The notes under the pieces are model-generated. The model saw only the letters and a list, made by a program, of their open reading frames with translations. It did no database searches and had not been told where the DNA came from. Positions 11,001 through 22,800 of a stretch of DNA of 37,612 bases are shown here, piece after piece (the first letter of the stretch is position 1; the number at the start of each line of letters is the position of its first letter). Where the stretch lies: positions 2,425,696 through 2,463,307 of the forward strand of contig NW_011887294.1 of NCBI RefSeq assembly GCF_000151315.2, read 5' to 3'. This DNA is from Capsaspora owczarzaki ATCC 30864. Its lineage: Eukaryota; Opisthokonta; Filasterea. The position numbers were made by a program, and so were the translations under genes.

Positions 11001-14000
11001 CAGAGCCAGCAAGGTGCCCGTGGAGCAAATGGAGACGTGCCACGCGCTCATCGTCGCTGATCTCAATTAATCGCTGCACAATTTGCTCACACTCGCGGAT
11101 GGCATGGTCTACAAAGGCCGACTGGCTGGCATCCGCAAACTCTGTTTCGGTCGATGCCTTTGGCAGCACAGACAAGCTGCGGCCGCGCAACTTGTCTTGC
11201 GAGGCCTGAGCACTGGCCAAAGACAAAGTGGCAGGATTCTTGCGGTTGGTGGACAAGGACCGTTGCAAAGGTGATGCGTACTCGGGGACTTTGGGAAGCA
11301 GCGAAAAGTCGATCGATGCCAGCGAGCGCGCCGTAAACACGAGGAGAGATGCAGCCGCGCTGGAGGCCAACGCGGCGGTTGTTGGATTCGCCGAGGCGGT
11401 AGATTGGAGATCGACCGCGGCACTTGCCACGCTCAGCCCATTGCTTGTTGCCCCCGGCGGGTCGGAGAGCAGAATGGAGTTTCGCTGGCTGTTGCTCGCT
11501 TTCGAAGCAGGCACCGACATGCCTGATCCAAGGAGACCTCCCACGCGCTGCAAGGTCGACCAAGTCTCGCTCACAGATTTGGAAACGTGGTCGGTGGATT
11601 TCGCCCCAAAGCTTGCGACGACGCTGGCCGCCCGATGTGCGCGGAAGGACGCGGTCTGCAAAAAGCCCAAGCTGCTTCGCTTGGTTTGCAAGTGATCGTT
11701 GAACATTTCGACCGCGTGTTCCCCAGCGTCGCGAGGTTGGCGCTGTAGCGCAAGCAGCTGCGATTCTAGACTTGGCGTGTCAGGGGACTGGTGGTTGTTC
11801 CCTGCACGAATTTCCTCAATCAAAGCAGAGATTTGTCTCTGGCGCACCAGCAATGAGAGTTTAGCAGTCAAAAAGTTGGCAAAGCTCTGCGTGTCGAGAA
11901 AGTGTGACAGGAAAGGCGCAGCGTCTGGCTTTTGGTCTGAAATGAATGCAATCTTGTCAAAGCACTTGTCGACATCATTCACGTCGTCCGGTTGCCAGCC
12001 GCGCTTGCCCTTGCCAATCAAGAAGGATTCGTGCTCGAGCAGGAGGACGACCCAAAAGTCAAAGATTGCCCAGCGAACGGCCGAAGTCGCGAAATCGTCC
12101 TCCTCCCCGCTGCCAGACTTGAATGGCAACGACCGTTTGGGCGTGCCTTTGGCGTCTTGGGCCAACGGTAGTGTACCAGAGTCTGGGGTCGTCACACGGA
12201 CGAGACCTGCCGAAGATTGGGACGCCAAAGAGAGAAAACTGCTTCGACGCGACGATGTGCCGCTTGGCATGCCGGATTCCAGACTCACCGCTGATTGCGG
12301 ATCTACCAGTGCGTTGGACGCCTGTGACATCATCTCAGCATTAATGAACGAGCGAGACCTTCGGTTTGACGACGGAGCAACGAGCTGGTTGGCAGATGAC
12401 GTTGCGTCCGTCGTGGGCAGCTGCGGCTTGCCAGGTGGAGGCGCATCTAATGCAGGATTGCTGTTGCTGCGACGGGACTTTACTGGCGTGCCGTCTGCAG
12501 AAACGCTCGCTCCAGCTGTTTCGCCCGCAGCAAGAGCCAAAGGCGGCGCAGCAGCAGCTGCGGTAGACGACGGCGAGTCAACAAGGCGTTGCACTGCGCC
12601 GACCAGCTTGCGGAAATCGGGCAGCTCTGGCAGCCAGTCAGGGCAAAAGACGGCGCCCATATCCAGATCAACAAAGGTCACCTCGTCAAAAGAAGGCAAC
12701 TGGTCGTCAGGCAGGACGTCTGAGGGGGAGTGTGCAGAAGGAGAGTCGGGACGCAGTGAGCACACAGGCACACCAACCCAACACATATCTCCGGCACGCG
12801 ATGGAAACAAAAAGAGTAAGCGTAAAGTACTGCGTGCTGCTCACCTGCCGGGACTCCCATCATGTAAGGAACCGGAGCTTCAAGAAAGTGGAGCAGTTGG
12901 CGAGGCATGACAGGCACGTAGACGTGAGGCCACGCGAACGGGTACATCAGGGCAGAAATGCACTCGAGCGTCATGGTAAGCAGCTCTACATCCGAGGAGC
13001 GCACAATGATGCGCCGTTCCAACATGGCGCACTAATGACAAAGGTATGCAAAAAGCAAAAAAAAAGGAAGAAAAAAAAAGGCGAAAAGGAAACCGTCAGC
13101 AAACGGCGGGGCAACCAACCAACGGGGATTAAGCGGCAGCGACCTACATTGAGCAATTTGATCACACTCGACACCGACAGCCGACTGAAAAGCTGTCGCA
13201 TTGAAAACCCAAGCAGCGGTAGTTCAGTGGGAGACGGGCACACGAACGCAACCGGGCGTGGTGCGCTAACGATAATCGAGGTGCCTGGGACGGGATTCGG
13301 AACATCCACAATCTGCAGAAAGGCGATACATGCGTCGATTGAGTGAATGGGAGAGAAGAGGGGAACGAGGGGGGGGGAGAGAGAAATCAAAGTCTTGAAC
13401 TCGCAAAAGCAACTTACAATATTGTACAAATAGGCCTCGAGAGGGAAGGCCGTCCCTCGCTTGGCCACATCCATGATTTGTAATAGGTACTCTTTCTGGG
13501 ACGAAATGTACGGGTTTGGCGACAAAAGGCAAATGACGGTGGGAAGCGATGCAGTCGAAGGAACGAGCTCTTCCGTGCTGCTGCCAGGCTTGGGCACGCG
13601 CACATCGACAACGTCTTGAAATACCGTGAGGCACGACCCGTACATCCGCAAGCCGTCCTCCTGCAACATTTGGAGCGGAGTACATTCAAGCGCACATCAA
13701 TGTTTCCGAGTGTGTGAGTCAAAAGTTGACCCAGTTCCTTGTGCAAGGACTCGAGCACTTGCACCAGACAACAAAACCAAACGAAAAACCGCACGCACCT
13801 GAGTCAGCACGAAGGAATGGAAATGGGGCGAGTCTGAGGTGACGTCGTGGTCTGAGCGCAGTTTGGCATCTCGCAGCAATGGCCGGTATCCCGATGGGAA
13901 GCAGAACATGGCGACCGACACCTGGATTCCAGGAACCAGGAACGAGACGAACAAAAAGTAAGTTGGATGACCAAAAATGCAAGTTTGATCGCCAATTCAA

Positions 14001-14197
14001 GTTGATCGCCCCTCCAAACGAAACAACGAAACCGAACGAGCAGTGTTTGCGAACATCGCGTCACTTTTGGTGAGGACGAACACCAGCCGTCACTCAACAC
14101 GGGCTTTACCTCATCGAGTGGATTATCCTCCGAGGGCGGTGGGTACGCAGCGAGGACGGTCGGCGGGGTTGCCAGAGTGACTGGCGGCGCAGTACGC

Positions 14198-14229
<32 letters not shown>

Positions 14230-14551
14230 TTCAGCGGGCAGGTCTGGTCCGTGGGCATCGCGCCGAAGGACCAGCGGCTGCAATAACAGCAAAGAGAGCA
14301 GGGACAACCAAACCAAGGAGAAGCCAACGTGAGATGGGACGTAGAGCAGGGAGGCAGTGAAATGAATGTTAAAAATTGGAGCGGTCATGAACAGCGCAAG
14401 GCTCGAACTGAGCAAGTCATCGCTGCATGTGGATGGAGTCTGTAGGGGAGACGGTGACGGGTGATGGGGTGGAGCATACCTCGCCTGAAGCAGCGGCAGC
14501 AGCGAGCTGGAAACCGCACACTGTCACTCTGCTAACCAGCCGGTCACTCAT
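8008..14551 (-). CDS. DENND5: DENND5-type protein (DENN, RUN1, PLAT, RUN2)
   Basis: Homologue of animal DENND5A/B, Rab GEFs and effectors of endosome/Golgi traffic. Twelve exons, all GT-AG: 14551-14480, 14277-14110, 13921-13799, 13660-13418, 13312-13148, 13031-12845, 12719-10834, 10621-10413, 10291-9990, 9892-8517, 8398-8370 and 8251-8008. Total 5004 nt, 1667 residues, with phases closing exactly. It starts MSDRLVSRVTVCGF, matching the uDENN start FADYFVICGL. Central DENN reads CAMLERRIIVRSSDVELL and YPFAWPHVYVPVMPRQLL. dDENN lies around residues 530-610. RUN1 (about 860-1030) contains HVWSHGVQ then MNEGKSAFWSYM. PLAT (about 1065-1165) contains IVVGHDNTGFHPGWLLDRV. RUN2 (about 1480-1640) contains CGFKSARLFGAPYTLWNF and FEMLVCTGLR. 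A low-complexity linker of about 300 residues separates PLAT from RUN2. The 29-nt exon (8370-8398) is supported by family homology. A spliced 5' leader exon near 14760-15003 is likely. Confidence 0.94.
8370..8398 (-). other. 29-nt microexon of DENND5 (RUN2 core)
   Basis: The exon has acceptor ATGAACAG before it and donor GTAAGC after it. It encodes FEMLVCTGL plus two bases of the next codon. This matches the animal DENND5A segment FQMLVCLGAR at the same place in RUN2. Skipping it would break the frame between the two flanking exons. Confidence 0.9.
14200..14226. repeat. (AGC)n poly-Ala repeat in DENND5
   Basis: Nine or so AGC units on the + strand read as Ala codons in the second DENND5 exon, within the uDENN linker. 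Confidence 0.8.
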
Positions 14552-16676
14552 CTCGACCCCCTCCAAGCCAGCGCCAACCAAAGAAACAGTGCACCGAAGC
14601 GGGAAGAAGCTGGGTAGAAAAAAAAGCGAAACAAAAGCCGCGGCAACCGCTGAGATCTGAGCGCGGGGCACAAGAAAAAACAAACTAAAAACACCCCAGA
14701 AAAGCTCAGAACAACCGAACGAGGATGAGAGTGGACTGAGCGACAGAGACAGCACTCACTGTGGAAATAGAACGAAGGAGCAAAAATAGATGCGAACTGT
14801 ATGGCATCCACTGTGATATCGCGTACCAGACACCGGGCATTGCTCAAGGCCAGCTGCCGGAGTGCGTCAAGTACGTCTTTGCGACCTCGGACACCAGTAC
14901 CCGCACGTCGCACTCTGTGTTTTTCATGCAAGCGAGCCATTTGCGAGAAATGGATCCTGCGGGATGGGACAACATGACGAGATCCAGTCCGTAGTTTGCC
15001 CATTCCATTTCGTTTCAGTTCGTTTCATTTTTTCGTTTCGTTTCGTTCCATCCGTTCTCTTTGTTGTTAATGTTACTGTTGATCCTTCGCCTCTCCCTTC
15101 CTATAATCCTTCCTTGCATTTCATTTCGTTTCATTTCGTTTCATTTCCTTTCATTGCGTTTCACTTTTTCGTTTGCAGCTCATTCTGTTTTTGTGTGAGT
15201 TTTGCGGTTCACGATTTTTTTTTTCATCCCAATTATTATTATTAGTATTTTTCAAAGTATTTGCATTTTTTCGCTTTTTTTTTTTTTTTTTTTTTTTGCT
15301 TCTTGTTCTGCGCGCTGGGATTTTGAAGCGAAATCCTCGTGCTGCTGCTGCTTCTGCTGCTGCTGCTGCTGCGGTGGGATGCTGGTGCTCATCTGCACTC
15401 TCGTCCAATGCCGCCCTCTTCGCTGCCCCATCGCTTGGTGCGCGTGCGATGACGCTGCTCAAACAGCAATCCAAACCAGAAATTTCTTTTTTGCTTCAGT
15501 TTGCTTTTTTTTTTTTTTTTTTTTTTTTTGGAGAGTTGTGCTCGCTTTCTCCTCCGCTTCCAATCCCCACAGCGCGATGACCTCCGGGTCATTGACCCTG
15601 CACGCACAGTCACAGACTCGCCTTCTTGTCAAAGTGCGATCTTTGTTGCGCTGGTTTGGTCTGTCGCTCGATCGCCTTTTTGACAATCATTTTTTTGCTG
15701 CGATCTTTTTAAATTTTTGATGCCTTTTTTTTTTTTTTGAATTTTGCACTTTTTTTTTTTTTTGAATTTTGCACTTTTTTTTTTTTTTTTTTGCGATCGG
15801 TCCCCCCTTCCCTTCCTTGCTCCATCCATGCACAATGCTGATTGCACCCCCTCCCTCGCCCACTCGATGCACGACTGGCTTGCTTGGAATGGCCCGTCGA
15901 CTGCGTTGCATTGAAACAAAGCAAGCGCAAAAAACCCAGTTTTTATTTCGCCATTCAAAACCTTCCTTTTTGAACAGTTTGTTGTTTTGTGAATCTTGTT
16001 TTTTTTTTTTTTTTTTTTTGCTTGCTCGATTTCGCTGCGAAATTCGTCCGCAATGCTTTGTCTCTCCATCGGTGCTCTCTTCAGCATCGACCAGTCAGGA
16101 CATCTGTTCTGTGGCAAGGGGTGACTGACTGGCAGATGACTGGAGCGTGGAGGTCGATGATGAGCAGTGTGTCAAATCTTGCTGTTTTTTTTTTTCTCTT
16201 TTTTTTTCTCTTGTTGCCTTGTTGTCAGGATTCTTTTTATTTTTTTATTTTTTATTTTTCGCTGGTGGTTTAGATCTCGCGAGTGTCGGTCTTTCTCGGA
16301 TGCCCATTTGCGAGTTTCGCCGTTCCTTCATGCTGTCTTCTGCCTTCTCGATGGTCACGATCGTCATTGCACGAGCTGTTGTTGACGTAGACCATTGCAC
16401 ATCCGATTTCTCCTTCTTTTGATGATATCTGTCAATTTTTTTTTTTTTTTTTTTTTTTTTGGTTTTCCCCATTTTCGACCTTCGCGATCTGTGTTGATCG
16501 CCTGTTTTTGGCAGTTGTTGATCGATCGCTCTTTCTTGGCTCGTTCATGTTCTGCTGTTCTGCTATGCGGCATGTGCATGGCCTTCTCGTCCTTGTATTG
16601 GCAACACACTCACTTTGCGCCGTTGTATCTTGCGGTTGTCCAGACGTTAAAAAAACCCAAATTCTAGACATTCACA
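14552..16676. promoter_or_regulatory. Divergent intergenic region rich in poly(T) tracts
   Basis: This 2.1-kb region separates DENND5 (-) from the tropomyosin-like gene (+), far longer than other intergenic gaps here. About ten T runs of 9-25 bases lie on the + strand (near 15215, 15277, 15507, 15726, 15749, 15775, 16000, 16184, 16200, 16438). There is also a duplicated segment TTTTGAATTTTGCAC at about 15738-15775 and a CGTTTCATTT-type repeat at 15000-15170. On the minus strand a good donor (A/GTGAGT, near 14760) and a polypyrimidine acceptor (CTACCCAG, near 14609) suggest a spliced DENND5 leader. The many short ORFs here consist of Phe/Lys runs and look non-coding. It probably contains both promoters. 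Confidence 0.55.
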
Positions 16677-17487
16677 ATGGACGCGATCAAGAAGAAGATG
16701 GCTCAGATCCGCGAGGAGGCCGACGCCAACCTCGAGCGCGCACAGCAGCTTGAAGTCGAGCTCAAGGACGCCCGCGAGCGTGCCGACAAGGTATGCATTT
16801 GTTTGTGAGAATTTTTTCGCGAAAATCAACCCCTTTACTCATCCCTTCACTCATCCCCCAAACAAAAAAACCACACAGGCCGAGTCTCAGGCTGAGGCTG
16901 CCACCCGCAAGATGCGCCTGATCGAGGACGACCTCGAGACCGCCGAGTCCCGCGCTGCCGACTTCCAGAAGCGTTGCGGCGAGGCCGAGAAGCGCGCTGA
17001 GGAGTCTGAGCGCTCGCGCCGCGTCTTTGAGTCTCAACAGAGCTCTGACGACGACCGTGTTGAGACTCTCCAGGCTCAGGTCAACGCTGCCCGCAAGAAG
17101 GCCGACGACCTCGAGAAGGACGCTGCCAACGCAAACCGCAAGGTCACGCTGCTCGAGAACGACCTCGAGCGCGCCGAGGACCGCGCCATTGCCGCCGAGA
17201 AGAAGCTGAAGGACCTCGAGCGCAGCCTCGACGACGCCAACGCCTCGCTCAAGTCGGTCAAGGTTTCCGACCGATTTGACCGCTCGGACGAGCTCCAGGA
17301 CAAGCTCAAGCAAGTCGAGGACAAGTACCGCTCTGCTGACCTCCGCGCTGAGGCTGCTGAGCGCAAGATCCGCGATCTTGAGAACCAACTCGAGAAGATC
17401 GACGACGCTTACGACCGCGAGAAGGCTGCACACGCCAAGTGCCAGGCCGAGCTCGAGGAGATTCAAGCCCAGCTCAAGGATCTCTAA
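16677..17487 (+). CDS. Tropomyosin-like coiled-coil protein
   Basis: Two exons (16677-16790 and 16879-17487; donor GTATGC, acceptor CACACAG, 88-nt intron) encode 240 residues. The start MDAIKKKMAQIREEADANL closely matches the animal tropomyosin N-terminus MDAIKKKM. The whole protein is an uninterrupted heptad coiled coil rich in Glu, Lys, Ala and Leu, with stretches such as LIEDDLETAESRAADFQKRC and LLENDLERAEDRAIAAEKKL that echo the tropomyosin repeat. There are no Pro residues. At 240 residues it is closer to short (about 248-residue) cytoplasmic isoforms than to 284-residue muscle forms. The inferred role is binding along actin filaments in the cytoplasm. GAG/AAG/CTC-biased codons suggest high expression. 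The start is the first ATG after a stop-rich leader. It could be another actin-bundle coiled coil, but the N-terminal match argues for tropomyosin. Confidence 0.86.
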
Positions 17488-17933
17488 GGAGGGTTGTTTT
17501 TGTTTTTCACCCCGCTTGTTTGTACTCGTTCAGCCATCTTTTTTGCCCATAATCACATATAAAGCACACAAAAAACAAAAAAACAAAACAACTCTTACAG
17601 CGATCCTTGGGCAAATTGATGCTCACGAGCGCCTTTTATCCTTTCCCTTCTCTTCCCTTCTTTGTTTTTGTTGGTTGTTGCCGTTCGCTCCTGGTTGATG
17701 CTGTCGTTGACCAACCAAACACAAGAAAATGCGCTTTGTTAAATACATTTTTGATTTTTGATGTTTTGATTTTTTTTTTTTTTCGTTTTGTCTTGTTTTT
17801 TCTGTGACAACGACAAAAACAGAGCACACAAAAAAATCACGTAACAAGGTATGCGTGCGACTCGACGAGCAACAACAGCGGCACTCGAACCAACGCAACG
17901 ACGTAGTTGACAAGTGAATCACTGCGCAGATCA
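17488..17933. other. Convergent intergenic region, tropomyosin-like gene to KHK
   Basis: 446 bp of T-rich then A-rich sequence between two facing stop codons. ATATAAAG near 17556 is probably 3' untranslated sequence, not a promoter. No conserved ORF is seen. Confidence 0.6.
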
Positions 17934-19569
17934 TCACGCGTCAAACGACGCGTCAAAGTGCTCAATACGGAAGCCTTCTATCCCGCATTTGGCGCCAGCC
18001 AGTCGGCAGCCAAACCGCAACGCCTTATCCAATGGCTTGCCAGAGCGCATTGCATGAATAACACCAGCAACAAACGTGTCGCCTGCGCCAATCGTGTCCA
18101 CAACCTTTACAGGTTCAAATGCGGGGCAGTTGAACACATTATCCGCCTCATCGAGAGCGCATGCACCTTTCTCGCCCCATCCGCAAATGAGAGCAGATCT
18201 GCGCGAGGGTGATGCGAGAGAGAGGGAAAAACGGAAGTTTTGGTGAGTTGGCAAGAATGGACAGACAGCCGCATGCCTCATCGCATCCCCAGCCTTACCG
18301 CTTTTCGTTCTTGAGCCGCATCAGCTCGAGCAACTCGAGAGCACTCGAGCACTCGCGCGACTCGGCAAACTCCTTTGAGAAGAATACCTGAAATAAACGA
18401 GGAGAAACGTGGAGCGGCGTGTATCGTGAGCAATACGAATGCCACAATACAGTACAACACCACACACTCAAAAGCCGGATTTCATCAAACAACCAAAGCG
18501 GTCAACATACCACGTCTGCATAGACCAACAAGGACTCGTAGTTGACAAGCTTGGCGCGCTCGACCTCGAGCGAGATTTTGATTGGTGGGCGCTTGTTGAT
18601 GTGCTTCTCGTTGTATGCGTGAATCCAAGCCATCATGATGGTAGTCTGAAGCACGCCGCGACATTCGTTGGTCGGTTTGTTGTGAGAAGGGTGAGAAACT
18701 AAACTCCAAGAGAGCCAAAATCGACTTTGGCAGCGAGACTTGGACTCACCTGTTCGACGTTGCGGCCTTCAAAGTGCACCCAGTCGTAGTCGTCGAGATC
18801 GATGTGCGAGACGACGTCCGTGGCAGCAGTGAGCTCGGGCAGATCGCGCCAGTGCACAATTGTGCGGCTGCCGTTCGCGTCATTCAGCGTAATGTACGAG
18901 GTCGGCAGGGAGCAGCCGGGGTACATTCGGCAATGGCTTGTGTCGACATGGCACGCATGCAGGTCGTGCAGCACAAAGCTGTTTTGCAGGTAAGCGGGAA
19001 GCACGCAAAGTGAGGTGAGATTTTCAGAGCGAGATTTTTCAGAGAGGGGGGTAGGGATTGCTGTTTCGCTTTAGTAATGGGTTGATAAGCTCAAATTATT
19101 GCTTCAAAGGGCTGATTTTCCAGTTACGCGTTTCTCACTAATAAGTGCTAAATTTTTCTCCTTTCAATTTTTCAATCTGCGTCCATCCAACTCGCCCAAA
19201 ACGCGCCCCGCGCTTCTCCCTCCCGCACAACGCGTCGCTTCATCAGACGCCGCACGTCGAATGCCAACCAACGTGCTGTGCAAGCGACGGGATAAAGGGT
19301 GGGCGATGGGCATGGGGTGGTTGGTCAGAACGAAAACGACACTTGCTGCTGCGAACGTACTTTGCGTCGGGACCGGGCGCGAGCGTCGAGACGAGGCAGG
19401 TTTTGACGCCGAGGACGCCGCCAAGGACGGCAAGCGTGTTGGCTGCGTTGCCACCGCGGGCTCGGCGGGAGCGCGTGGCCCGCAGCGCCTCGTCCTCGGC
19501 AGGGTAGTGCTCGACGTGGTTGATAATGTCCAGCGTCACAATCCCGACGCCAAGCAACTTCTTGGTCAT
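17934..19569 (-). CDS. KHK: Ketohexokinase (fructokinase, PfkB family)
   Basis: Phosphorylates fructose at C1 with ATP (cytosolic, family knowledge). Five exons: 19569-19361, 18978-18750, 18645-18511, 18387-18299 and 18198-17934. All junctions are GT-AG, totalling 927 nt and 308 residues (human KHK 298). The N-terminus is MTKKLLGVGIVTLDIINHV, followed by the substrate-binding PfkB signature ARGGNAANTLAVLG. The middle reads NDANGSRTIVHWRDLPELTA and DWVHFEGRN, matching KHK NSNGNRTIV and WIHIEGRN. The C-terminal PfkB signature VVDTIGAGDTFVAGVIHAM carries the catalytic Asp of GAGD. The ending ALRFGCRLAGAKCGIEGF matches ALRFGCQVAGKKCGLQGF. This separates it from ribokinase and adenosine kinase. 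It lies tail-to-tail with the tropomyosin-like gene and 286 bp downstream of the MCTP stop on the same strand. Confidence 0.94.
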
Positions 19570-19855
19570 TGCTAGTGCTGTACTGTACTGTCGGAAGGAA
19601 AAAAAAAAATCAAGACTGGACGAGCGACCAAAAAGTCATGTAATACAGTACGAAGCGGCAAGAAGGAACTCAAAACTGTAGATCGAGTATGTTTGATCCA
19701 ACAACGAAATCTTCTTTTTCATCAGCGCTTCGCGTGAAACACCAACCACATCAACCAAATGCAAAGACAACGGACAACATGACAAGCAACATCGACCAAA
19801 AAGTGGTCGCAGGAAGGAGAAAACCCCCTCCCCAACAACCAGTCCCAACGGATTC

Positions 19856-22800
19856 TCACAACTTTTTCGAGTTGCGATCGCTTTTGGAGCCGTTCGCACC
19901 GATTGGGCTTGCGCTGGGCCCACTTCCACTGGCCTGAGCCACGGCAGGAAGCACAACAGCGTTGGAGATGGGCGGATTCTTGAGTTCCATGCGTTGCACG
20001 AGCTCAAAGTCGGACGGCAGGCGCGAGAGCAGGTCTGCAATTTCGTTGTTACCGACGTAGCCTGGAGGCTTGCGGAACTTTTTGGTAAACTTGTTGATGC
20101 CTGTTGCAAGGTCGTCCGCGGGGTGGGGTGGAGAGTGGTGAGAAGTCGGGAAAAAACAAACCCCCAAACGAAAACCACTGCTCGAACAACCAGCAAATTT
20201 GGCCTAACTACGCACCGGCAACGAGCAGAAGCCAGCGCAATGGAACAATGTACAGCACGATCGTCACTACCAGCAGGGCAGAAACGCAGAGTGCCGCCAC
20301 AAACGGCACATTCCAGTTGAAAAGGCTGCGATGGCGAAATCCAACCAAACCAACAACGCACGAAATGAAATGAGTCACTCAGCCAGTCAACAAAAAAACT
20401 CATTTCGAAACGACCAAACAACGAGTACTGACTTTTTCACACGCTCTCCCGTGGACGCCACGCTTCCAAGAACATTTTGGACGGTTTGGGTAATTTTCTC
20501 AATCGCCTTGATGCGCGCGCGCAGGCTGGTAGCAGCAGGCTCTTTACGCTTCCTGCCTTTGCCGCCAGGCGTGTCGTCGTCATCGTCCACATCGTCATCG
20601 GTGTCGTTTTCAGCGAAATCGAGCAGATTGTCCGGTTGAGTCGGTCCGTAAATCCGGAACGACATGTACTGGTACCCGAAGGTGGCCAGCAAGAAGACTG
20701 GGAGCATCCATACTTGAAAGTACAGGCACATGTAAATGTAGAACTGTAATGGAAGGTCAAAAAGCCGAAAAATCAAACCAAAACACCAACCAAAAAACAA
20801 AACCAAGAAATTAAAAAGTTTGCGATGAAGGTGAGGAGACAGAGTTATGACTCGCCCTTGGCGCTCATCATCATGCTCAACCAGTGACACTTACACAGAA
20901 GGAAAAGGCACTGCGCATGGGGTGCTCCCACTCAAACACGCTCTTGATGTACCCCAGAAAGTCCGTGATGCTGACAATGACTCGTCGCACTCTCTTGACG
21001 TTCAGCATCAGCAGAGCAATCTTAAACTTGGCTTCCGTGTCCAAATAGCGCTGTTCCTTTGGTTCAATCGTTTGGAGCGCAGCTTTGATCTGGAGTGGAC
21101 CAAAAAAAAATGCGATACAAACATTCTCATCAGAGACAATGAAAACGTACGCAAAATCGCGCCCGCTTGTCCAGCGCAGCTCGTACCAAGTGGTAGTCGA
21201 GATGGAGCTCCAATGTTATACTGCCTTTCGTACGATCCAGCAGTCTTTCGTTCTTCAGTAGGTATTGCTGCGCTCGGGGCAAACAATCAGGTCAATTTTC
21301 GGCAGCCCGTCAACGCACAAAGCTCGTGTTTCATCCTAAACGCATACCTGAGGTCCGGGCCGAATGTTGAGCAAAGGAATCACCACGCGACCGAGAAAAT
21401 CGCTCTTGCCGCCCTTGTCCTCGTCAAAGACAGAGACGTCCAAAACCGAGTGAACGTCGCGCACGTCGCTGCAGAACCGGATGAACACCGCAAAATAAGA
21501 CCAGATCAAACATCAGTCAACCGATCGACCGCTCCACGGCAAGCTAGAAGCGCTCGTCAAATACGCACAAAACAAATTCACGGTTCCAAATGGGATTGAG
21601 AGTCTTGAATATAGTATTGGTTTTCAGACGTTGGTTTCCCAGCTCGAGAACGGCGTAGGGGTCACTTGTGCCTGCCGACAAGCAAATGCACGATCGGTGA
21701 GGGTGGTACAGCTTTTGGCTCGTTCACCACCGTCTCAAATTGCAGCAAGCGTCCAACGTACCACCAACATCAGCTGCCACCAAACCCTCGGCCTTCATCA
21801 CTGGAAGAACATTAAGCAAACCGAACAAAAAACAAATTAGCATCTGCAAGTGCAAGCATCAGCCGAGCACAACCTACCGTTCACAGTCAAACATCCAACC
21901 AGCTTTTTGAGAGAGAGGTCTTGCCACTACTCGATCGCACAGCGATTCGTGAGATCAGGGATCGGGGACAAGCAAGCAACCAACAACAACAAAAAGTCAC
22001 CGCTCCGAAGTAAAAAAAAAAACAAACAAACAAAAAAAAAAAAACACTTGCCTTCATCTTGTCAATGGCATCGCCTTGGGAGTTGTCCCAAACTAATGTG
22101 AGAAGCAGATGTAATTCACCATGCTCGACATCTTTGAGGGAAATCCAGACATCCTCCGTGCGACCGGGGGCCAGGGAATCGAGCGGAATTTCGCACCAGC
22201 CCATCGGCGAGTCCTTGTTGGCAAAGTCCTTGTCAAACAAACGGAGCTGCAACACCTGCGCCTCGTCCGCTACAGCCATTTCCATTTGCTCGAGCCACTT
22301 GGGATTGAGGGTTTTGGTAACGACACTGGACCGATACTTTTGGCGACCCAGCTTGAACTTGACGTAGGGATCGGATGATTCTTTGTGCGTTGGAATCGAA
22401 GAGAAGCACGACGGGGATGCAAAAGCGCAAAACCCACACAGCAAGCGGAAAGGGATTGAGTCACGACATACTGGGGCCCTTCAAACCCTTCATCAATCCT
22501 GCTTTACCAGACGAGTAGTTGCGAACAACGAGATTCCGACCTTCCAGGAGAGTAATTGCAAGAGACCCGCTCCTCATTGTTGCCTGCGCTTGATTTTTGG
22601 GGGCTTTGGGTGTGGCACGCCGGCCGCGCTTGGTCTGGAGCAAAAAGAAAAAAAAACCCAGCGAAATTCGAAAAAAAAGTCAGCCCGTTGGTACACCAAC
22701 AGGTTTATGCACGTTGTCGACTTGCCCATACCAAAGAAAACAACGTAGCAGCGTCCTCGCGCTTTGGAATGAGACGCAGTTTAAGGACGAGCTCCCCGCA

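Noticed and set aside
13210-13290. tRNA-like string GCGGTAGTTCAGTGGGAGA
   Set aside because: It resembles a D-arm, but no anticodon stem or GGTTCGA-type T-arm follows at the right distance, and it lies in a conserved DENN coding exon.
14282-14480. Short alternative intron in DENND5 that would add hydrophobic residues from 14415-14283
   Set aside because: It needs a very short intron of about 45 nt and adds a stretch with no match in DENND5 proteins; the 202-nt intron fits better.
14760-15003. 81-codon minus-strand frame upstream of DENND5 as a coding first exon
   Set aside because: The donor is good, but joining it to the best acceptor (about 14609) gives an early stop, and the DENN homology starts at ATG 14551. 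It is more likely a leader exon.
15100-16670. Many ORFs of 60-170 codons in the poly(T) region
   Set aside because: They consist of Phe/Leu or Lys runs from homopolymers, overlap in several frames and show no domain.
16762-17466. 234-codon minus-strand frame, Leu/Val/Ala-rich
   Set aside because: Antisense shadow of the tropomyosin-like coiled coil; GAG and CTC codons read as CTC and GAG on the other strand.
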